Positions 1-7,252 of a stretch of 64,000 nucleotides of DNA are shown here, piece after piece. Below the pieces are notes generated by a model that searched no databases, was not told the origin of the DNA, and saw only the letters and a program-made list of their open reading frames with translations. The DNA comes from an uncultured Lachnospiraceae bacterium (GTDB taxonomy: Bacteria; Bacillota; Clostridia; Lachnospirales; Lachnospiraceae), in NCBI GenBank assembly GCA_902793685.1, contig CADBEN010000006.1, positions 1 through 64,000 on the forward strand, given 5' to 3'. Numbering within the stretch: position 1 is the stretch's first letter; every line of letters begins with the position of its first letter. The translations under genes were made by a program, and so were the position numbers.

Positions 1-3000
1 TATCATTAGTGTTCGAGACGGTACCTTCCATGGTTTCTGCCACAGGTGCATCGCCCTTTGCTGCCACATTGATCTTGTAGCTCCACTCTGCCGGGCCTTT
101 CAGGCCTTGCGGCACAGTAAGGATCTTCTTGACCGGGAAACTTGCGGTAATCGGAGTCGGCTTATAAGTATTTGTTACAGTAAATGTAACAGTACCATCA
201 TCCGCAGTTGTTTTTTCCGGGCCGCTCTTCTCGTAGCCAGCCGGAACTGCAGTCTCATCCGCAGTATAGACGATTTCGGTTCCTTTACTGTACTTCGGAA
301 GATTCTCCCAGGTGTAGGTCCAGTTGTTGCCTGCGTTCAGCGCAACCGGATCGCCGGAGTCGGTGCCGTCTGCTTTCAGCTGGACATTAATGGATTTCGG
401 GCGGATCTTGCCGATATTGTCGCTGTCCACCCAGCTCTTAACGGCCGTGACCTTTACCACTTCAGGCATATGCTTATTGGTAATGATGCCGTGATCCTCC
501 GCAGGGCTTCCGGTCGTGGTGTAGCCAGCGATCTCTTTTTCCTCGACGGTGTAGGTGATCTCCTCGTTATTGGAGTAACGATTAAGTCCGGTCCATTTCG
601 CAATGTACTTGTTCTCGTCTTCCGGATCAACCGTAACGGTAAGCTTGTCAGCATTTGCGTTCGTCACATCTCTGCCGTCTGCCTTAAGGACAAGATAGGA
701 CTTGAACTGGTCTGCCGTCGGACGCTTGCCGTCCTGATTATTTGCGTCATCCCAGACCTTGGTGATTTCGAGGTCGGTGCGCGCATAATCGTTCGTGTAT
801 TTAACATAATAACTTGTACCAGTATTCTGAATGGTACCAGTTGTTGTCTGGCCGCCTGAGAAAGAAGTATCTATTCCCGTCAGCTCTGCGCTCTTAAACG
901 TAAATCCATCAGTTGTGTCTTCCGCAAATGAATAGGTAGTGCCTGTCGGCAGGTTGGTGAAACGCAGGTTCCAGCCATTCTTCATCGAAACGGAAACAGC
1001 GTTACCACTCGGGATATAATAGTATCCATCTGCATTGGGACCAACGAGTCCTGTCCCTTTTACATCTGAATTCGTAACCGTGGCACCAGCCTTTGTGTCA
1101 TAAATCGAGAACCATACCCAATAATCAGAGTTATGATCCGTATCGTCAGTCGGCTCGGTTGCGGGAGCCTTGGAATTGTTGACCCTCAGCGTAAACGGGA
1201 AGGTCGCATCCTTCGGTGCATCCTCACCGGTGACGTCCTTGGTCAGGTTCAGATTGGAACGACGATTGTTGGTCGCGGTAAGCCCGGTCGTCGATGCATC
1301 AACATAGTAGGTTCCACCCTCAATCGTATATGTTGTTGCACCGACAGGAACGGGGTGATCCGAATCTGCCTTCACAAGCATAGTTAAGTTCGTACCAATC
1401 AACATCGGACGTACGGTAGGTGCATCGAGTTCCCACCGATACTGAGAGTCATCGAGCTCGGCAAACGAGAAGTCATGACCCATGGCACCAGGCAGTGCCT
1501 GTCCATTCTTTATGATACCAACCGAAATGTAAGCATTGGTCTCCCAGTTGTTGTTATTGCTGAGAGTTGCGGTGTGGAATACTTCCTCACCATCTTCGGT
1601 TGACATCATAACTGTAATGGGAAGTTCGTCAACATCAGGCTCTGCGCCTTCCCATTTCTTTTTGATTTTCAATGTATGCGCGTCCGTTCCGACCGGATCC
1701 GGATTCGTATATCCGGCAGTCTGCTGTCCCGCATCATCACGCGTGTCGTCATAGGACAGAGTCGCGTCGGTGTTCGTGCGAAGGGAATATGAATCGCCGC
1801 CATTGTCAACGATATACTTTTTGACTACAGAATCAAGCGAATCGTAAGTGATATCGCCATTCTTTAGCTTGGCAATGGTGTCATAGGTATACTGGCTGGG
1901 ATAGCAGTCAAAGGTAACTGTGTATCTTACTCCATTTTCAAGTACTCCGTTCGTCCCTTCCTTGGAAAGATCCCACTGGACCTCGCCATTCACGACTTTC
2001 GCTTCAGGCGCATCATTCCAAGGCTGCATAGTTCCGTAGGAACCACCGGAACGATAGTATTTGAAGTTCGGAACAAGTTCCAACAGCTTCGCAATCTCAC
2101 CAGAGGATGTGGTCACATTATTGGTGGTACCATCATCGATCTCGGTATTAGCGATACCAGCCATCTCGATCTTGGCAAGAATATCCGAAATTGCCTGATT
2201 GAGGGCTGCCGTATCATCCGCTCTATAGAAATTAGTAGAAGAATCTGATCCAACATCATTTGTCAGATCTTCCATACGGCTAACATTGCCAAAAGCTCCG
2301 ATGGTAAAGAAATTTCCAACACCAACTTTGGTAGCAAGGGTCTTTCCATCATCTACTGCATGATCATAGCAGTATCCCATGGACTGAGGGGAATAGTTAC
2401 TATAGCTAGGATTATCGCTACCAAGACCATAGACCCCATCATCATCATAATAAATAGTATCGTAATTATACCACCTGTTATCTGTGATCCGCGTGGTGCC
2501 CTCCGTATCACGGAAGGTCGGATTTCCATCTGATACAAAGATGGCAAAAGTCAAATCATTGTCGTTAAAGTTTACAGAGTTCGCCTGTTTTAATGCCGCT
2601 TCCCAGTTGGTTCCACCGGATGCGCTCAAATTATTTACAGCACGTTTAAACGTAGTCGCGTCATTTGTCGGTGCCTGTGCTGTTGAAGCATGTGTGGAAA
2701 AATCAACCAGGGCCATCTGAACAATATCCGGCTCGCTTGCTGTATTATAGGCAAACAGTTTATCTGCCAGATTGTTAACAGCACTCTTTGCCGCGCTCAT
2801 GCGCGTACTGTTCATCGATCCCGATTTGTCAAAAATAACAATAACATTTACATTATTCGGCTTCTTCTCCGATTCACCGACCACATCAAGAGACAGCGTG
2901 TATGTGCCGTCTTTATTGTCAGTAAGCGTTTTTGTGTGCGCCGGTGTATCCCCCGCTGCCGCATACGCAGTCAGATTGACCGGTGCCATATTGAACACCA

Positions 3001-3052
3001 TCATCGTGCTGAGCAGCATTGAGAATAACCGTTTTCCAAGTTTATTTCTCAT
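1..3052 (-). CDS. VWA/Cna_B-domain surface adhesin (partial, C-terminus beyond window)
   Basis: The frame stays open from an ATG at 3052, preceded by AGGAGAG, to the left edge: 1017 residues with no stop. Residues 1-31 form a signal peptide ending near TAYAAA. Residues about 68-290 are a von Willebrand factor A domain with the metal-site motif DKSGS at 75-79 and a later SDGNP. From about residue 450 there are repeated beta-sandwich segments of the Cna_B/isopeptide type, recognisable by KKKWEG, ITKVWDD and VKSWVDSD starts and by YTVEEKE-like strands. The last visible part (about 970 on, FPVKKILTVPQG) looks like a pilin-type isopeptide domain. Known relatives are pilus-tip or wall-anchored adhesins. 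A C-terminal LPxTG sorting signal is expected but lies outside the window. Adhesin function is inferred. Confidence 0.85.
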   Translation of the reverse strand, partial: MRNKLGKRLFSMLLSTMMVFNMAPVNLTAYAAAGDTPAHTKTLTDNKDGTYTLSLDVVGESEKKPNNVNVIVIFDKSGSMNSTRMSAAKSAVNNLADKLFAYNTASEPDIVQMALVDFSTHASTAQAPTNDATTFKRAVNNLSASGGTNWEAALKQANSVNFNDNDLTFAIFVSDGNPTFRDTEGTTRITDNRWYNYDTIYYDDDGVYGLGSDNPSYSNYSPQSMGYCYDHAVDDGKTLATKVGVGNFFTIGAFGNVSRMEDLTNDVGSDSSTNFYRADDTAALNQAISDILAKIEMAGIANTEIDDGTTNNVTTSSGEIAKLLELVPNFKYYRSGGSYGTMQPWNDAPEAKVVNGEVQWDLSKEGTNGVLENGVRYTVTFDCYPSQYTYDTIAKLKNGDITYDSLDSVVKKYIVDNGGDSYSLRTNTDATLSYDDTRDDAGQQTAGYTNPDPVGTDAHTLKIKKKWEGAEPDVDELPITVMMSTEDGEEVFHTATLSNNNNWETNAYISVGIIKNGQALPGAMGHDFSFAELDDSQYRWELDAPTVRPMLIGTNLTMLVKADSDHPVPVGATTYTIEGGTYYVDASTTGLTATNNRRSNLNLTKDVTGEDAPKDATFPFTLRVNNSKAPATEPTDDTDHNSDYWVWFSIYDTKAGATVTNSDVKGTGLVGPNADGYYYIPSGNAVSVSMKNGWNLRFTNLPTGTTYSFAEDTTDGFTFKSAELTGIDTSFSGGQTTTGTIQNTGTSYYVKYTNDYARTDLEITKVWDDANNQDGKRPTADQFKSYLVLKADGRDVTNANADKLTVTVDPEDENKYIAKWTGLNRYSNNEEITYTVEEKEIAGYTTTGSPAEDHGIITNKHMPEVVKVTAVKSWVDSDNIGKIRPKSINVQLKADGTDSGDPVALNAGNNWTYTWENLPKYSKGTEIVYTADETAVPAGYEKSGPEKTTADDGTVTFTVTNTYKPTPITASFPVKKILTVPQGLKGPAEWSYKINVAAKGDAPVAETMEGTVSNTND

Positions 3053-3602
3053 AGTTCTCTCCTAAAAAGTTTTCTAAAGTTTCCAGGACTTTCCCACGTC
3101 CTGCAAAAACCTTCCCTCATTCACATCCGGTCACTGCTTTTCCGGATGCTTCTGTCGGGTTAAAAACCTCTCTTCTATCCTCCGTTCTCCTCCTTTCCGA
3201 AAGGAGGCGACGGGCCTCTGCAATATTCCTGGACACGTACCGTACCAGGATCCCTGCAGAATTTTCTGGCAGATCCTGCGCCAGGTCCTCTGCAGGTCAC
3301 CGGCCCAATGCATGTTCCGGACCTGGCGACTAGCCTGATATTGTTGCTGTATCTCATGAAAGATTCCTTTCTCACAGCTTGTGTGATCCCGTTACAGGGC
3401 TTGATATAATAGTGTCACATTTACGCCATATTAAAATTCCATAAAAAAGGGCATAAAAGGGCATAGGAACACTTAATACAAAGTTATATCATTTGTTCAC
3501 TTTTTGCAACCCTTTTATGTCACATAAATGACTTATAGCATTTTTATGTCGCATTAATGACACTTTTTTCTCTCAAATGTTGTAGGGAGCAGGATGTCTG
3601 CA
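3053..3602. other. AT-rich intergenic region and leader of the VWA gene
   Basis: About 550 bases with no credible gene. It is clearly more AT-rich than its surroundings past 3400. It must hold the promoter of the VWA gene; TTGCAA/TATAAC-like hexamers on the minus strand near 3490-3508 are only 15 bases apart, so I do not call one. The stretch near 3185-3310 is GC-rich with scattered CTGCAG and CCTGCAG words but forms no clear long hairpin. Confidence 0.6.
3513..3561. repeat. Two 20-bp direct repeats, candidate regulatory sites
   Basis: TTTTATGTCACATAAATGAC (3513-3532) and TTTTATGTCGCATTAATGAC (3542-3561) match at 18 of 20 positions and start 29 bases apart. Each contains a GTC-N8-GAC dyad. 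A partial relative, GTGTCACATTTA, occurs at about 3412. The position upstream of the VWA gene suggests binding sites for its regulator, which is inference. Confidence 0.4.
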
Positions 3603-3638
3603 CTGAAAAAGGCCGCCATTGCAGGCATGGCGGCCTTT
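3603..3638 (-). terminator. Second intrinsic terminator after rplL
   Basis: A perfect 12-bp stem (3608-3619 with 3627-3638, GGCCGCC core) with a 7-base loop. On the minus strand the stem runs straight into TTTTT. It lies about 80 bases past the end of rplL. Confidence 0.75.
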
Positions 3639-3651
3639 CAGAGCTTTTGCA

Positions 3652-3691
3652 CAAAAAAAGAAGTCCGGGATCCTGGGATCCCGGACTTCTT
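3652..3691 (-). terminator. First intrinsic terminator after rplL
   Basis: A perfect 15-bp stem (3658-3672 with 3677-3691) around a 4-base loop. On the minus strand it is followed by TTTTTTT. Together with the hairpin at 3603-3638 it forms a tandem terminator closing the ribosomal operon. Confidence 0.92.
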
Positions 3692-3716
3692 TATTTGTTT
3701 CGCACTTAAGCGATCA

Positions 3717-4088
3717 TTACTTGATGGTGACCTTTGCGCCGACTTCCTCAAGGGACTTCTTGAGAGCCTCAGCCTCCTCCTTGGAGACAGCGGTCTTGAC
3801 CATCTTCGGAGCGGAGTCAACCAGCTCCTTCGCTTCCTTCAGGCCAAGGGAGGTAGCCTCACGGACGACCTTGATGACCTTAACCTTCTGTGCGCCGATC
3901 TCGGTCAGCTCGACATCGAACTCGGTCTTCTCTTCCTCAACTGCTGCCGGGCCTGCTGCTGCGACGACCATGCCTGCTGCTGCGGAAACGCCGAACTCTT
4001 CCTCAAGTGCCTTAACAAGATCATTGAGCTCGATAACGGACAGCTCCTTGATCGCATCGATGAATTCCTGGGTGCTTAACTTTGCCAT
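3717..4088 (-). CDS. rplL: 50S ribosomal protein L7/L12
   Basis: 123 residues, the normal length for L7/L12. The N-terminal dimerisation part ([16 protein letters not shown]) is followed by an Ala/Gly-rich hinge near 35-52 and the C-terminal factor-binding domain ([24 protein letters not shown]). L7/L12 forms the ribosomal stalk with L10 and recruits translation GTPases. The start has AGGAGG eight bases upstream. It is the last gene of the operon and lies 56 bases after rplJ. Two terminators follow instead of rpoB. Confidence 0.98.
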   Translation of the reverse strand: MAKLSTQEFIDAIKELSVIELNDLVKALEEEFGVSAAAGMVVAAAGPAAVEEEKTEFDVELTEIGAQKVKVIKVVREATSLGLKEAKELVDSAPKMVKTAVSKEEAEALKKSLEEVGAKVTIK

Positions 4089-4144
4089 TATATTATCCTC
4101 CTGTTTGTATTATGAGGCGTACCGCCTCTGGGAAAAAATCGAAA

Positions 4145-4684
4145 TTACTCTGCAGCCGGTGCTTCTGCTGCTGCCTCTGCCGGAGCGCCGTCCTTCTCTG
4201 CGATCTGGCTCAGGACTCTTGCCAGGTTGCTGATGGGGCTCTTCATGCTGCCGAACAGTCTGCCGAGGAGCTCTTCTCTGCCCGGGATGGTGGCGACGAT
4301 CGCCATGCCGGCCGCGTCATAGACAGTCCCCTCAACGACGCCGCCCTTCATCTCCAGCTTTTCATTTGCCTTGTTGGCCTTGATGAACTTGCTCAGCTCT
4401 CTTGCCGGAGCGGTTGCGTCTTCCTTGCTCACTGCGATCGCGGTCGGTCCCTCGAGATAGGGATCCAGGCCCTCGAAAGCAGTTCCCTTTGCCGCGATGC
4501 GGACCATGGTGTTCTTGTAGACCTTGTATGCGATGCCTGCTTTTCTCAGGTTCTTTCTGAGCTCGGTGTCCTGAGCGACAGTCAGACCGCGGTAGTCTAC
4601 CGCGACTGCGCCCTTTGCGCCGTCAAGCAGGGATGCGATCTCCTGAACAACCGGCTGCTTCTCGGCGATCTTGGAATCTCTCAT
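4145..4684 (-). CDS. rplJ: 50S ribosomal protein L10
   Basis: 179 residues with the L10 core: an N-terminal RNA-binding globular part (AVAVDYRGLTVAQDTELRKNLRKAG, then YKVYKNTM) and a C-terminal helix that anchors L7/L12 dimers, here ending in an Ala/Glu-rich tail (PAEAAAEAPAAE). L10 with L7/L12 also represses its own mRNA by binding the leader; a matching leader with an attenuator lies immediately upstream (4766-4885). A GGAGG lies about 12 bases before the ATG. Confidence 0.97.
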   Translation of the reverse strand: MRDSKIAEKQPVVQEIASLLDGAKGAVAVDYRGLTVAQDTELRKNLRKAGIAYKVYKNTMVRIAAKGTAFEGLDPYLEGPTAIAVSKEDATAPARELSKFIKANKANEKLEMKGGVVEGTVYDAAGMAIVATIPGREELLGRLFGSMKSPISNLARVLSQIAEKDGAPAEAAAEAPAAE

Positions 4685-4765
4685 GCTTTGTTTTCCTCCT
4701 TCTTCTGATTTTCCAATAGCTTCAGGAGTATTGTTCTGCTCGCGCTTCCGCGCAATTCAGGAATG

Positions 4766-4885
4766 AAAAAACCCCGTCTGCCGGAAAGACAGACGGGGAT
4801 AATGTCACTGATACGGACGTTTTCCTCGGCAGGCGGTTTCCTCTTACGCATTTCTGCACCTGCTGTCTTCGGCAAAACAATACTG
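4766..4885 (-). promoter_or_regulatory. L10 leader with intrinsic attenuator
   Basis: Between the rplJ promoter and rplJ the minus-strand transcript contains CCGAAGACAGCAGGTGC (about 4857-4873) and CCTGCCGAGG (4824-4833). These resemble the conserved arms of the ribosomal L10 leader of Firmicutes, which binds the L10-L7/L12 complex. A 9-bp hairpin (4772-4780 with 4790-4798) followed by TTTTTT (4766-4771) then forms an intrinsic terminator in the leader. The family assignment is from recognition of the conserved words; the hairpin and U-run are directly visible. Confidence 0.8.
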
Positions 4886-4894
4886 ACCTATCGA

Positions 4895-4923
4895 ACTTTA
4901 TCACAGCGCGGGAGCGCTGTCAA
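4895..4923 (-). promoter_or_regulatory. Promoter of rplJ-rplL
   Basis: TTGACA (4918-4923), a 17-base spacer and TAAAGT (4895-4900) on the minus strand, just past the end of rplA. It gives rplJL its own transcript carrying the L10 leader. Confidence 0.8.
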
Positions 4924-4933
4924 CACCTTCCGC

Positions 4934-5629
4934 TTAGTTGGAGATCTTCGCGGTGTTCAGCTTGACGCCCGGGCCCATGGTGGTGGTCAGGACCGCACTC
5001 TTCATGAAAGCGCCCTTCAGGGTGCTCGGTCTTGCCTTTACCAGGGTGTCCAGCAGAGTCTGAACATTCTCCTGCAGTGCCTCCTCGGTGAAGGATGCCT
5101 TTCCGACGGGGCAGTGGATGATGTTGGTCTTGTCCAGACGGTACTCGACCTTACCGGCTTTGATGTCAGCGATGGCCTTGGTCAGGTCCATGGTAACGGT
5201 TCCGGACTTCGGGTTCGGCATGAGGCCCTTCGGTCCAAGGACACGGCCCAGACGTCCGACGACACCCATCATATCCGGGGTTGCGACGACGACGTCGAAA
5301 TCAAGCCATCCCTCGTTCTGGATCTTCGGAACCAGCTCCTGGCCGCCGACGAAGTCAGCGCCTGCTGCCTTTGCCTCTTCCTCCTTCGGTCCCTTTGCGA
5401 AGACCAGGATACGGACGGTCTTGCCGGTGCCGTGGGGCAGAACGACTGCGCCGCGGATCTGCTGGTCAGCGTGACGGCCGTCGCAGCCCGTGCGGACATG
5501 GAGCTCGACGGTCTCGTCGAACTTCGCGTTAGCGGTCTTCTTGACCAGAGAAACTGCCTCGTTCACATCATAAAGTGTTGCGCGGTCGACGAGCTTCGCC
5601 GCCTCCGCATATCTTTTTCCGTGCTTCAT
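4934..5629 (-). CDS. rplA: 50S ribosomal protein L1
   Basis: 231 residues, standard L1 length. The conserved domain-II segments are visible ([37 protein letters not shown]) and the domain-I ends flank them ([27 protein letters not shown]). L1 binds 23S rRNA at the mobile stalk near the E site. The start is supported by AGGAGGAG. The gene lies 18 bases after rplK in the same operon. Confidence 0.98.
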   Translation of the reverse strand: MKHGKRYAEAAKLVDRATLYDVNEAVSLVKKTANAKFDETVELHVRTGCDGRHADQQIRGAVVLPHGTGKTVRILVFAKGPKEEEAKAAGADFVGGQELVPKIQNEGWLDFDVVVATPDMMGVVGRLGRVLGPKGLMPNPKSGTVTMDLTKAIADIKAGKVEYRLDKTNIIHCPVGKASFTEEALQENVQTLLDTLVKARPSTLKGAFMKSAVLTTTMGPGVKLNTAKISN

Positions 5630-5647
5630 CGTCTCATCTCCTCCTGA

Positions 5648-6073
5648 TTAATCCTCGACAACGATACCCATGGAACGGGCCGTGCCGGCGACCATGCTCA
5701 TAGCTGCTTCCAGGCTTGCTGCGTTCAGATCCGGCATCTTGGTCTCCGCGATCTTCTGGAGGTCTTCCTTGGAGATCGTCGCGACCTTGGTCTTGTTCGG
5801 GGTACCGGAACCGCTCTGGATCTTGCATGCCTTCTTCAGAAGGACAGCTGCCGGCGGAGTCTTTGTGATGAAGCTGAAGCTTCTGTCAGCGTAAACAGTG
5901 ATGACGACCGGGATGATGAGATCTCCCTTATCTGCAGTTCTTGCGTTGAACTGCTTTGTGAACTCAACGATGTTCACACCGTGCTGGCCAAGAGCGGGAC
6001 CGACGGGTGGAGCCGGGGTTGCCTTGCCTGCAGGAATCTGTAATTTGATGTATCCGGTTACTTTCTTTGCCAT
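5648..6073 (-). CDS. rplK: 50S ribosomal protein L11
   Basis: 141 residues, the usual L11 length, beginning [20 protein letters not shown]. The conserved linker [14 protein letters not shown] and the rRNA-binding C-terminal domain ([19 protein letters not shown]) are present. L11 belongs to the GTPase-associated centre. The frame is open 15 codons further upstream, but the ATG at 6073 follows AAGGAGGTG at ideal spacing and matches the family start, so it is chosen. Confidence 0.98.
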   Translation of the reverse strand: MAKKVTGYIKLQIPAGKATPAPPVGPALGQHGVNIVEFTKQFNARTADKGDLIIPVVITVYADRSFSFITKTPPAAVLLKKACKIQSGSGTPNKTKVATISKEDLQKIAETKMPDLNAASLEAAMSMVAGTARSMGIVVED

Positions 6074-6127
6074 AATGGCACCTCCTTGTGGTATTGGCGG
6101 GTCATGAAACCCTTCCACTGATGCTGT

Positions 6128-6694
6128 TTATAACTTCTTCACTTCGGTGAAGTCGAGCTCCACCTTTGTCTCACGGCCGAACATTTCGACCATGATCGCT
6201 ACGGTACGACGCTTTTCGTTGATCGCGCTGATCTTTCCGACCGTATCCTTCCACGGGCCGCTGGTGACAGTGACGGTGTCGCCCTCGGCGAAATCGTATT
6301 CCACCTTCTGCTCGTGCAGTACGGTTCCTTCCGGAACGCCGAAGCCCAGCCTCACCATCTCTTCAGGTGAAAGCGGGACCGGCTTGCTTCCCGGGCCCAC
6401 AAAGCCCGTGACGCCGCGCGTGTTCCGGACCACGTACCAGGTCTCGTTGTTGTAGATCATACGGACCAGGACATATCCCGGGAACAGCTTTCTGTCGTTC
6501 GTCTTCCGGACCCCGTTCTTGATCTCCTCGACCTGCTCGGTCGGAACGGAGACTTCGAAGATCTGGTCCTGAAGCTGGCGGTTCTCAATGGTCTTCTCAA
6601 GGTCTACCTTGACCTTGTTCTCATACCCGGAATAGGTATGGACGACGTACCACTGTCCGCTGTCCGGCTTTTTCTCTTCGTATGCTTCAGCCAT
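6128..6694 (-). CDS. nusG: Transcription termination/antitermination factor NusG
   Basis: 188 residues. The NGN domain covers about 15-120 (WYVVHTYSGYENKVKVDLEKTI, then FPGYVLVRMIYNNETWYVVRNT) and a C-terminal KOW domain follows (FAEGDTVTVTSGPWKDTVGKI). NusG binds RNA polymerase and modulates pausing, and couples to Rho or ribosomal S10 in other bacteria. It sits between secE and rplK, its classical place. Confidence 0.98.
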   Translation of the reverse strand: MAEAYEEKKPDSGQWYVVHTYSGYENKVKVDLEKTIENRQLQDQIFEVSVPTEQVEEIKNGVRKTNDRKLFPGYVLVRMIYNNETWYVVRNTRGVTGFVGPGSKPVPLSPEEMVRLGFGVPEGTVLHEQKVEYDFAEGDTVTVTSGPWKDTVGKISAINEKRRTVAIMVEMFGRETKVELDFTEVKKL

Positions 6695-6715
6695 GCGCCC
6701 TCTTCTCCCTGATTC

Positions 6716-6919
6716 TTAAGATAATACTGATGTCAGACCAAGCTGGAAGATCCAGTCAAGGAATGAGATCAGCAGGCCAAGGACCAGCGAAACACAGAGG
6801 ACTGCGATCACTTCCCGCGTAAGCCTTTCCTGCGTCGGCCAGACGATCTTTCTGAACTCCGCCTTCAGGCCTTTGACGAACTCCTGAACTTTGGATTTGT
6901 TGTTCTCAGATTCAGCCAT
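6716..6919 (-). CDS. secE: Preprotein translocase subunit SecE
   Basis: 67 residues with one C-terminal transmembrane segment (about 38-58) and the conserved cytoplasmic amphipathic part with KIVWPTQERL. SecE clamps the SecYEG channel. A TTG two codons upstream (6925) is also in frame, but AAAGGG lies seven bases before the ATG at 6919, so the ATG is preferred. The gene is placed between rpmG and nusG. Confidence 0.95.
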   Translation of the reverse strand: MAESENNKSKVQEFVKGLKAEFRKIVWPTQERLTREVIAVLCVSLVLGLLISFLDWIFQLGLTSVLS

Positions 6920-6938
6920 ATTCAAACCCTTTCGTTCC

Positions 6939-7088
6939 TTACTTGGTCTCTTTGTGCGTGGTATGCCGCTTGCAGAATCTGCAGTACTTGCTAACTTCCA
7001 TACGATCCGGATGAGTCTTCTTATCCTTGGTCGTATTGTAGTTGCGCTGCTTGCATTCTGTGCAGGCGAGAGTAATTCTTGTACGCAT
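6939..7088 (-). CDS. rpmG: 50S ribosomal protein L33, zinc-binding type
   Basis: A 49-residue gene beginning [17 protein letters not shown]. It has two CxxC pairs (Cys9/Cys12 and Cys36/Cys39), typical of the zinc-binding form of L33. GGAGGTG precedes the ATG at 7088. It is the first gene of the secE-nusG-rplKAJL operon, directly downstream of a strong promoter (7167-7195). L33 is a small protein near the ribosomal E site. Confidence 0.96.
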   Translation of the reverse strand: MRTRITLACTECKQRNYNTTKDKKTHPDRMEVSKYCRFCKRHTTHKETK

Positions 7089-7130
7089 GGTCTCCACCTC
7101 CATCAAATTACAGTCTGATTAATTGAAGTC

Positions 7131-7195
7131 AAAAAAAATAGACCTCTCATCTTCAGTCGCTAGTCAACTATAGCACGAGAGGTCTGGTATGTCAA
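7131..7195 (-). promoter_or_regulatory. rpmG operon promoter nested in a terminator hairpin
   Basis: On the minus strand TTGACA (7190-7195), a 17-base spacer and TATAGT (7167-7172) form a near-consensus promoter. A 9-bp inverted repeat, AGACCTCTC/GAGAGGTCT (7140-7148 and 7177-7185), straddles it: one arm is in the spacer and the other is about 12 bases past the predicted start. T8 (7131-7138) follows. Read-through RNA from the upstream gene would fold into a terminator, while RNA started at the promoter lacks one arm. Confidence 0.75.
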
Positions 7196-7252
7196 ATTTT
7201 ATTTTTTCTTTTGCGCAGCATCCCGGGCAGGGGTGCGGAACCTTCTTATATC

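Noticed and set aside
7140-7185. Simple terminator of apgM
   Set aside because: A consensus promoter lies inside the hairpin, so I describe it as a combined promoter and read-through terminator instead.
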